A stretch of DNA of 20,098 nucleotides from NCBI GenBank assembly GCA_937883885.1, contig CAKZXL010000321.1:1-20098 (forward strand), in the 5' to 3' direction. Below the pieces are notes generated by a model that searched no databases, was not told where the DNA came from, and worked only from the letters and a program-made list of their open reading frames with translations. Below, piece by piece: positions 14,936 through 20,098 of the stretch. How positions within the stretch are numbered: the first letter of the stretch is position 1; every line of letters begins with the position of its first letter. Source of the stretch: an uncultured Aquincola sp. GTDB taxonomy: Bacteria > Pseudomonadota > Gammaproteobacteria > Burkholderiales > Burkholderiaceae. Both the position numbers and the translations under genes were made by a program.

Positions 14936-15952
14936 TCAGGCTTCCACCGTCTGCGTGGCGCCGGCCAGCAGCTCGATGGAGGCACGGCGCTCGGCAAAGC
15001 CGGGCACCGGGGTGTCGATCACGAATTCGTCGACGCCGTGGCGGCGGCTCAGCGCATCCAGCTCTGCACGCACCTGCTCGGGCGTGCCGGCGATCACCTG
15101 CGGCAGGCGCTCTTCGGTGCGGTAGTCGGTGTGGCCGGCCTGGCGGGCGAACTCGGCGGCTGCTTCCAGCGTGGCCAGTTTGACGCTGCGGCCATCGGGC
15201 AGGTGCAGCCGGTAGCTGCGCAAGGCGCCCACCTGGGCCTGCGCGGCCTCTTCGGTGTCGGCGGCGAAGGCATACACCGCCAGCAGGCCCTTGCGGCCGC
15301 TGGCATCGGCATAGGCGCGCAGCGATTGCTCGATGTTGACCGGGTCGCCATTGAAGTGCCCGGCGTAGACGAACTGCCAGCCATGGCGCGCGGCCAGTTG
15401 GGCGCTTTGCACGCTGCCGCCCAGCAGAAAGCGCGAAGGCGCCAGCGGCGGCACCGGCGTGGCCACCGCCTCGGCCAGCGGATGCGCGGCCAGCAGCTGG
15501 TTGCGCAAGAAGCCGGCCAGCTCCATCAGTTGCTCTTCAAAGCCGGGCTTGCGCGCCGCATCGTGGTAGGCCTGCAGCGCGCGGGTGGACAGCGGCAGCC
15601 CGCCCGGCGCCTTGCCCACGCCCAGATCGACACGGCCGGGTGCCAGCGCGGCCAGCACCTTGAACACCTCGGCCACCTTGTAGGCACTGTAGTGCTGCAG
15701 CATCACGCCGCCCGAGCCGATGCGGATGCGCGAGGTGCGCGCCAGCAGGTAGGCCACCAGCACCTCGGGCGCCGAGCCGGCGAGCAGCGGCGAGGCATGG
15801 TGCTCGGCCAGCCAGTAGCGGTGGTAGCCCAGCGCCTCGGCCCGCTGCGCCTGGGCCACGGTGTGGCGCAAGGCCGCCGCCGCATGCGCGCCTTCGGGGA
15901 TGGGGCTCTTGTCGAGCAGGGACAGTCGGTAGGTCACGGTCGCGGCGAGCAT
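14936..15952 (-). CDS. MsnO8-type LLM class flavin-dependent oxidoreductase
   Basis: The 338-residue bacterial-luciferase-like protein matches the MsnO8/YtmO branch. It begins TYRLSLLDKSPIPEG, then has HRYWLAEHHASPLLAGSAPEVL at 44-65, RIRIGSGGVMLQHYSAYKVAE at 75-95 and LAPGRVDLGVGKAPGG at 103-118. It should use reduced flavin and O2, but its substrate is unknown. It is the first gene of the seven-gene operon. The ATG at 15952 lacks a clear ribosome-binding site; a GTG at 15937, directly before TYRLSLLDKSP, would give the N-terminus more typical of the family. In the B. subtilis ytm operon a luciferase-like protein (YtmO/CmoO) accompanies the NtaA-type enzyme in the same way. Confidence 0.9.
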   Translation of the reverse strand: MLAATVTYRLSLLDKSPIPEGAHAAAALRHTVAQAQRAEALGYHRYWLAEHHASPLLAGSAPEVLVAYLLARTSRIRIGSGGVMLQHYSAYKVAEVFKVLAALAPGRVDLGVGKAPGGLPLSTRALQAYHDAARKPGFEEQLMELAGFLRNQLLAAHPLAEAVATPVPPLAPSRFLLGGSVQSAQLAARHGWQFVYAGHFNGDPVNIEQSLRAYADASGRKGLLAVYAFAADTEEAAQAQVGALRSYRLHLPDGRSVKLATLEAAAEFARQAGHTDYRTEERLPQVIAGTPEQVRAELDALSRRHGVDEFVIDTPVPGFAERRASIELLAGATQTVEA

Positions 15953-16004
15953 CCAGGCTCATGAGGGGGGTCGGCAAATTCTGGAAGTCCCGGCCCGTTT
16001 GGCC

Positions 16005-16032
16005 TTGCGCTTTGTTGGCATGTCGATATGAC
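16005..16032 (+). promoter_or_regulatory. Possible sigma-70-like promoter for the family 5 binding protein
   Basis: TTGCGC (16005-16010) and TATGAC (16027-16032) are separated by 16 bases. Both match the consensus only partly. Transcription from here would give a leader of roughly 90 bases containing both inverted repeats described next. I found no equally good promoter for the minus-strand operon in this gap. Confidence 0.25.
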
Positions 16033-16041
16033 CGTGCCCCC

Positions 16042-16055
16042 GCATGAGGTCATGC
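16042..16055. repeat. Inverted repeat in the divergent intergenic region
   Basis: GCATGA and TCATGC are perfect inverted repeats with a two-base GG spacer. The element lies between the monooxygenase operon start (15952) and the binding-protein start, where an operator would act on both. No regulator gene is in the window to assign it to. Confidence 0.35.
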
Positions 16056-16077
16056 ACAAAGCGCCGTTGGGCATGCC

Positions 16078-16101
16078 GCGCGCATTGGCCACAATGCGCG
16101 C
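16078..16101. repeat. Perfect 10-base inverted repeat with 4-base spacer
   Basis: GCGCGCATTG (16078-16087) and CAATGCGCGC (16092-16101) flank GCCA. The element ends 26 bases before the start codon chosen for the family 5 binding protein. It could be an operator for a dimeric regulator of the divergent genes or, as RNA, a strong leader hairpin. No T-run follows, so it is not a terminator. Confidence 0.5.
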
Positions 16102-16126
16102 CCTCTTCCCATCGCTGCGCGATCTC

Positions 16127-17719
16127 ATGCGACACCTCTTCAAGACCTCCGCCCTGCGCGCCGGCCTGCTGGCCTGCGGCATCGCCCTGGCCGCTGCGCT
16201 GCCGCTGCAGGCCAAGACCTTCCGCTGGACCGCCCAGGGAGACGTGCTGACCTTCGATCCGCATGCGTTGAACGTCGGGCCGGCCACGGCCTTTGCCGCC
16301 TATACCCACGATGCGCTGGTGCACTACGACCAGGGCTTCAACATCGAACCGGGCCTGGCCACGCAATGGAGCCAGCCCGATGCACGCACCTGGCGCTTCA
16401 AGCTGCGCAGCGGCGTGCGCTTTCACGACGGCACGCCCTTCACCGCCGACGACGTGGTGTTTTCGCTGGAGCGGGCGCAGGCGCCCAGCTCGGGCATCAA
16501 GGCCTACCTGGCGGGCGTGGAGAGCATCCAGCGCATCGACGACAGCACGGTGGAGCTGCGCCTGGCCGCACCCAACCCGGTGCTGCTGCGCCAGCTGACC
16601 ATGGTGCGCATCATGAGCCGCGCCTGGGCGCTGAAGAACAAGGTGGACAAGCCGCAGAACTTCGCCCAGCGCGAAGAGACCTTCGCGGTGCGCAATGCCA
16701 ACGGCACCGGCCCCTACATGCTCAAGAGCACGCAGGCCGATGCACGCACCGTGCTGGTGGCCAACCCGAACTGGTGGGGCAAGATGCAGGGCAACGTCAC
16801 CGAGGTGGTGTTCCAGCCCATCGCGTCCGACGCCACCCGGCTGGCGGCGCTGCTGTCGGGCGAGGTGGACTTCGTGCTCGACCCCGCCACGCAAGACATT
16901 CAGAAGCTGCGCAACACGCCGGGCGTCAAGCTGATCGAAGGGCCCGAGTTCCGCACCATCTTCCTGGGCATGGACCAGCAGCGCGACGAGCTGGCCTACG
17001 CCAGCGTGAAGGGCCGCAACCCCTTCAAGGACCTGCGGGTGCGGCAGGCGCTGTACCACGCCATCGATGCCTTCACGCTGCAGCGTGTGGTGATGCGCGG
17101 CCTCTCACAACCGGCGGGTGCCTACGTGGCGCCGCAGGTGGCAGGCTGGACGGCCGAGGGCGACCGCCGCCTGCCCTACGACCCGGCCAAGGCCAAGGCG
17201 CTGCTGGCCGAAGCGGGTTACCCCAACGGCTTTGAAGTGACGCTGGACTGCCCCAACAACCGCTACGTGAACGACGAAGAGATCTGCAAGGCGCTGACCA
17301 GCTACTTCGCGCGCGTGGGCATCACCGCGCGGCTGAATGCGCAGCCGGCCACCACCTTCTTCCAGAAGATCGCCCGCAACGACACCAGCCTGTACCTGTT
17401 CGGCTGGGGCGTGCCCACCTTCGATGCGCTGTACACGCTGCAGTCGCTGGTGCGCACCGTGGGCACGGGCGCCGACGGCAACTGGAACTACGGCCGCTAC
17501 AGCAACCCAGCGCTGGACACGCTGATCGACCGGCTGAAGACCGAGGCCGACCCGCAGCGCCGCACGGACACCCTGCGGCAGGCCCTGAAGCTGGCGCAGG
17601 ACGATGTGGCGCTGATCCCGCTGCACCACCAGGTCACGCCCTGGGCGGTGCGCGACAACGTCAACACCGTGCACCGCGCCAACAACCAGCTGGAGCTGCG
17701 CTACACGCGCATCGACTGA
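16127..17719 (+). CDS. ABC transporter substrate-binding protein, family 5 (dipeptide/oligopeptide type)
   Basis: The 530-residue periplasmic protein belongs to SBP_bac_5 (DppA, OppA, GsiB, NikA). A signal peptide covers about residues 1-29 (MRHLFKTSALRAG, hydrophobic core, PLQA, then KTFRW). Family blocks include RSGVRFHDGTPFTADDVVFSLER (94-116), NANGTGPYML, FKDLRVRQALYHAID and AEAGYPNGFEV. The start at 16127 is chosen for the signal peptide; ATGs at 16094 and 16028 are possible but add unlikely residues, and none has a good ribosome-binding site. It is divergent from the monooxygenase operon. The permease and ATPase genes that normally follow are absent: a low-GC segment begins right after the stop. 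The ligand (peptide, glutathione or other) cannot be told from sequence. Confidence 0.92.
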   Translation: MRHLFKTSALRAGLLACGIALAAALPLQAKTFRWTAQGDVLTFDPHALNVGPATAFAAYTHDALVHYDQGFNIEPGLATQWSQPDARTWRFKLRSGVRFHDGTPFTADDVVFSLERAQAPSSGIKAYLAGVESIQRIDDSTVELRLAAPNPVLLRQLTMVRIMSRAWALKNKVDKPQNFAQREETFAVRNANGTGPYMLKSTQADARTVLVANPNWWGKMQGNVTEVVFQPIASDATRLAALLSGEVDFVLDPATQDIQKLRNTPGVKLIEGPEFRTIFLGMDQQRDELAYASVKGRNPFKDLRVRQALYHAIDAFTLQRVVMRGLSQPAGAYVAPQVAGWTAEGDRRLPYDPAKAKALLAEAGYPNGFEVTLDCPNNRYVNDEEICKALTSYFARVGITARLNAQPATTFFQKIARNDTSLYLFGWGVPTFDALYTLQSLVRTVGTGADGNWNYGRYSNPALDTLIDRLKTEADPQRRTDTLRQALKLAQDDVALIPLHHQVTPWAVRDNVNTVHRANNQLELRYTRID

Positions 17720-17733
17720 TCGATCAGGCAAAT

Positions 17734-18009
17734 CTACGGCCCGAGCAACAAAAGAATGAAAGACATCCGCAGCGCCAGGCCCGAACGGGTCAGCAAGGCC
17801 AGCACCAATTGACGAAATCGCGCCACAGAGCTGCCGATGTAGAGCGTGTTGCCCAGCAGTCTCGGTAGCAGCATCGCTGGCGCAACGTTGGCAAACAGGA
17901 ACGTCGCCCCACGCGTCACCAGCCCCCTGAAAAAAGTAGACAAGACGCGAACTTTCAAGCTCTGAACGAGCGCACGCTGCTCGTGTTGGGGCAGACGCGC
18001 ACCATGCAC
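17734..18009 (-). CDS. Doubtful hydrophobic ORF
   Basis: This frame of about 91 codons has only GTG (18009) or TTG (18012) available near its beginning and no clear ribosome-binding site. The product has hydrophobic stretches (GATFLFANVAPAMLLPRLLG, and a C-terminal MSFILLLLG) and basic residues between them. It resembles no family I recognise. It may be the remnant of a longer gene or chance. Its 3' end converges on the family 5 binding protein with 14 bases between the stops. Confidence 0.18.
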   Translation of the reverse strand: MHGARLPQHEQRALVQSLKVRVLSTFFRGLVTRGATFLFANVAPAMLLPRLLGNTLYIGSSVARFRQLVLALLTRSGLALRMSFILLLLGP

Positions 18010-18270
18010 CAAAGCGACGGTAGGTTCACATCAACACCCACCCGCCATCACACGCCGAGGTACATCGATGACCTCACTTGCCAAGCTCTGCTCAGCCGGC
18101 TTCACACAGTGTGAGGATCACGCCGCAGTCCCACCAAGGAGCACACCCAGACACTTGTTAGCGCCTTCAAGGCAACAAAGCAGACTGACGAGGCATGCGC
18201 CGACGTCCCCTGCACCGGAGCGGTGGCCTGAGTGCCTCCGAGCCACAAGCGATGCCAAGGAGAGGGCCAC

Positions 18271-18612
18271 TCAATCAAAAAAGGAGAAGCGTGCCTGCGC
18301 AATCCAAAGCCAAATTGCGCCCCAAGCAGCGGGGAGAACGCACATCAGGAAAGAGTTCTTTCCCGGAATGAAAAAGGTCAACACAACTATCGCGCCATAG
18401 GCCAGGAAGCCAAACAATGACAAGAGGATGTCCAACGCTCGGCTAGATGAGTTGATGTACGCCTGGGCGCACATTCGTCCGGTAATCATCAGAGCAATTA
18501 GCCAACCGAGTAGCGGGATTCCCAGCCCAAAAATCGCTGCGCAACCACCAACAACGGCGCCGAGCTTACGCTCTCGGCGATCGCGCTCAGCACCATCTAT
18601 AAATAACTTCAT
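18271..18612 (-). CDS. Small hypothetical membrane protein (113 aa)
   Basis: The ATG at 18612 follows GGAAAGG with suitable spacing, so it is preferred over the one at 18675. The product begins with a charged stretch (MKLFIDGAERDRRERK). Three predicted membrane helices follow, at about residues 17-44, 60-83 and 86-106, and it ends ARFSFFD. No family is recognised. It lies in the low-GC segment with no functional neighbour, so no role can be proposed. The organised hydrophobic pattern and the ribosome-binding site make it the most credible gene of this segment. Confidence 0.5.
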   Translation of the reverse strand: MKLFIDGAERDRRERKLGAVVGGCAAIFGLGIPLLGWLIALMITGRMCAQAYINSSSRALDILLSLFGFLAYGAIVVLTFFIPGKNSFLMCVLPAAWGAIWLWIAQARFSFFD

Positions 18613-18751
18613 CACTGGCCTTTCCAGGGGTTTCGCGATGCGCCGCACGTCGCCGAACTTGGTCCGTGAAGCCAACTCTCGATGCAGCTACAGGGTAGCT
18701 CGAATAAACAATTCTGTCGATCAGTTCCCGCAGATCGGCGGTTGAACTCAT
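18587..18751 (-). CDS. Possible small ORF upstream of the membrane protein (54 aa)
   Basis: The frame from the ATG at 18751 encodes MSSTADLRELIDRIVYSS, then a basic region (DQVRRRAAHRE) and ends YRWC. It overlaps the start of the membrane protein gene by 26 bases, which would allow translational coupling. No ribosome-binding site is evident and no family is recognised. It could equally be chance. Confidence 0.2.
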   Translation of the reverse strand: MSSTADLRELIDRIVYSSYPVAASRVGFTDQVRRRAAHRETPGKASDEVIYRWC

Positions 18752-19070
18752 CGCGAAGTTAGTCAGCAAGAAGACGGCTGTTCACTCATGGCAGAAAAGG
18801 CGCCGCTCTGGAAGACCAAATATGAAGTGATGCTTTTTCATCTCCTCCTACTCATGGGTCTGATCTTCGAACGCTGGGAGCCCGGCAGCAATGCTCGAGC
18901 AACGCAACCTCATCTCTCACACGCGAGGCTCAGACAACCCTTGCGCTCGCGAGCGGAGCCGGCGGTAACACCATCGCCCGGACCAAGCCCAAAGTCATAC
19001 CAATGGCGATTGCGGCCAAGGGCCTCGCATTCGGTGGCATTCACAGTGTGCCGCCCAGGCACAGCGATGA

Positions 19071-20045
19071 TCACGCCGGTCGCCACACCGGAGACTCGGC
19101 GATCAACAGCTTGCACGGCAGGATCTGCGCTTGCACGAAGGCATCGGCGATGCGCTGCTGCTCGGCCAGCGCCTCGCCATCCACCGGCTGCACGCGGTAG
19201 CTGCGGCGCAGGTTGGCGGCCTCCACGGTGGCGGCGTCCAGGCCGATCACCGGTGCATGCCATTCGGCCGCCGGCCCCGGGTTCTGCTTGATCCACTCGC
19301 CGGCGCGCTGCAGCTCGGCATACACCGTGGCCAGCACGTCACCGCGCCGCTGTGCATACGGCGTGGCGGCCAGGTAGAAGCGCCGGTAGGCCGACAGGCG
19401 CGTGCCATCGACCAGGATGCGGGCGCCGGCCTGGCGCTGCACCGCCGCCAGGAACGGGTCCCAGATCACCCAGGCGGCCACGTTGCCGCCTTCAAAGGCC
19501 GCGCGGCCATCGGCCGGGCTCAGGTAGGCCGGCTCGATGTCGCGCACGCTGAGGCCGTGGGCCGCTAGCGCTTCCAGCAGCAAGAAGTGCGCGCCGGCGC
19601 CCTTGGCGAAAGCCACCTTCTGGCCCTTCAGCTGGGCCACGCTGGTGATGGGCGAGTTGCTGCGCACCACGATGGCCTGCGCCTGCGGCGACGGGGTTTC
19701 GATGGCCACGTAAGTGAGCTTGGCCCCGGCCGCCAGCGCAAAAGGCGGCACCGCATCGGCCACGTCGGCGCTGAGGTCGATGGCGCCGATGTTGAGCGCC
19801 TCCAGCAGCGGCAGGCCCGAGGTAAATTCGTGCCACGACACCGCCACGTTCAGCGGCGCCAGCGCCTTTTCCAGCGTGCCGCGCGACTTCAAGAAGATCA
19901 TCAGCGTCGACGACTTCTGGAAGCCGATGCGCAGCTTGTGGGCAGGCCCGGCGGCCCGCGCGGCGAGCGGCAGCGCGGCCGCCAGGCCCAGGCCCAGGAC
20001 CAGCAGCTGGCGGCGCGTGGCGGCGGGATCGAGTCGCCGGCTCAT
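19071..20045 (-). CDS. ssuA: Aliphatic sulfonate ABC transporter substrate-binding protein (SsuA-type)
   Basis: The 324-residue protein belongs to the SsuA/TauA binding-protein family, which captures alkanesulfonates in the periplasm for an SsuBC importer. The N-terminal signal has a twin-arginine-like pattern (ATRRQLLVLG, then a hydrophobic core and AARA), so Tat export is possible. After it come LRIGFQKSSTLMIFLKSRG, the block VSWHEFTSGLPLLEAL, GAIDLSADVADAVPPFA, LKGQKVAFAKGAGAHFLL and WVIWDPFLAAVQ, all typical. The start at 20045 overlaps the stop codon of the upstream gene (ATGA). No permease, ATPase or SsuD monooxygenase gene follows on this strand; the low-GC segment begins directly after its stop. 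Taurine, nitrate or other ligands are possible in this superfamily, but the sulfonate type fits best. Confidence 0.88.
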   Translation of the reverse strand: MSRRLDPAATRRQLLVLGLGLAAALPLAARAAGPAHKLRIGFQKSSTLMIFLKSRGTLEKALAPLNVAVSWHEFTSGLPLLEALNIGAIDLSADVADAVPPFALAAGAKLTYVAIETPSPQAQAIVVRSNSPITSVAQLKGQKVAFAKGAGAHFLLLEALAAHGLSVRDIEPAYLSPADGRAAFEGGNVAAWVIWDPFLAAVQRQAGARILVDGTRLSAYRRFYLAATPYAQRRGDVLATVYAELQRAGEWIKQNPGPAAEWHAPVIGLDAATVEAANLRRSYRVQPVDGEALAEQQRIADAFVQAQILPCKLLIAESPVWRPA

Positions 20046-20098
20046 TGAGCGGCTGGGCTGCGCACCCGGCTGCGCTGGCCGTCCACCGAGACCGGCAC
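20042..20098 (-). CDS. 3' end of an unidentified gene upstream of ssuA
   Basis: The last 18 codons, ending VSVDGQRSRVRSPAAQ and TGA at 20044-20042, are in the window. The stop overlaps the ssuA start (ATGA), so the two are coupled in one operon. The tail is too short to name; another sulfonate-uptake or sulfur-metabolism gene is likely from context only. Confidence 0.5.
   Translation of the reverse strand: MPVSVDGQRSRVRSPAAQ

Larger units (their letters stand above)
17720..19070. other. Low-GC segment with few convincing genes (possible acquired or decayed DNA)
   Basis: Base composition falls visibly here: 31 of 60 bases are G or C at 18481-18540, against 48 of 60 inside chrA at 2281-2340. 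Coding density also falls, with several short frames and none matching a family I know. It starts at the stop codon of the family 5 binding protein, where CTGATCGATCAG (17716-17727) is a perfect 12-base palindrome, and ends at the sulfonate binding-protein gene. I found no transposase, integrase, tRNA or clear flanking repeat, so an island origin is inference. Stretches 18013-18270 and 18752-19070 hold nothing I can support as a gene. Confidence 0.55.

Noticed and set aside
12369..15964. Very long plus-strand frames opposite the M20 and monooxygenase genes (547 and 792 codons)
   Set aside because: They are antisense shadows of high-GC genes: low-complexity Gly/Ala/Gln/His/Arg composition and no motifs, while the minus-strand proteins show full family motifs.
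17716..17727. CTGATCGATCAG palindrome at the family 5 binding-protein stop as a terminator
   Set aside because: It is short, AT-balanced, partly inside the coding sequence and lacks a T-run; retained only as a possible junction mark of the low-GC segment.
18150..18175. Possible integron attC-like GTTAGCGCC
   Set aside because: It does not match the GTTRRRY core and no paired core or integrase is present.
18841..19085. Plus-strand frame containing TLALASGAGGNTIARTKP and then VIPMAIAAKGLAFGG
   Set aside because: It looks protein-like for about 40 residues, but has no start codon after the in-frame stop at 18823 except internal ones and it runs into antisense ssuA; possibly a gene remnant, not supportable.
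18788..19291. 167-codon plus-strand frame starting MAEKAPLWKTKYE
   Set aside because: The second half is antisense to ssuA and is Arg/Pro-rich. The first 40 or so residues look somewhat protein-like but have no ribosome-binding site or recognisable family.
1..20098. CRISPR arrays, tRNA or rRNA genes, transposases
   Set aside because: I looked for regularly spaced repeats, tRNA-like folds and transposase motifs on both strands and saw none; a covariance search was not possible here.

Overview
The window is GC-rich (for example 48 of 60 bases at 2281-2340 are G or C) and densely coding on both strands. Two proteins carry PEP-CTERM sorting tails, and most genes are of kinds common in the Burkholderiales. 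I infer a betaproteobacterium of the Burkholderiales, perhaps near Rubrivivax, Leptothrix, Ideonella or Roseateles; the sequence does not fix the genus.

Layout, left side (1-8105). On the minus strand are the N-terminal part of a cysteine dioxygenase-type cupin (1-172), a small hypothetical protein and a PEP-CTERM protein. On the plus strand is a chromate transporter (chrA). A translationally coupled minus-strand pair follows: a fatty-acid desaturase-like membrane protein and a PhnD-type binding protein without a signal peptide. A 362-base gap holds a strong plus-strand intrinsic terminator with a possible competing hairpin, a 16-base palindrome and a stem-loop touching the next start codon. 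Then come a YafJ-type class II glutamine amidotransferase, a lipoprotein glycerophosphodiester phosphodiesterase with a possible PHO box, and a second PEP-CTERM protein, all on the plus strand.

Centre (8115-15952, minus strand). This is the most interesting part. Seven tightly packed genes read, in transcription order: MsnO8-type flavin-dependent monooxygenase, NtaA/SnaA/DszA-type flavin-dependent monooxygenase, M20 amidohydrolase, GNAT acetyltransferase, an ABC transporter whose permease and ATPase are fused in one protein, and two paralogous polar-amino-acid binding proteins. The gene content closely matches the Bacillus subtilis ytm and yxe operons, which salvage S-substituted cysteines (S-alkylcysteine, S-(2-succino)cysteine). 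There the compound is imported, N-acetylated, oxidatively cleaved at the C-S bond, and the N-acetylcysteine is deacetylated to cysteine. I propose that this operon does the same. A family 5 (oligopeptide-type) binding protein is divergently transcribed, and the shared intergenic region contains two inverted repeats.

Right side (17720-20098). A segment of visibly lower GC (31 of 60 bases at 18481-18540), about 1.35 kb long, carries only small weakly supported ORFs, the best being a three-helix membrane protein. It separates the binding protein gene from an SsuA-type sulfonate binding protein that overlaps the 3' end of an upstream gene at the window edge. Sulfur acquisition (cysteine derivatives, sulfonates, possibly thiol dioxygenation) is the recurring theme.
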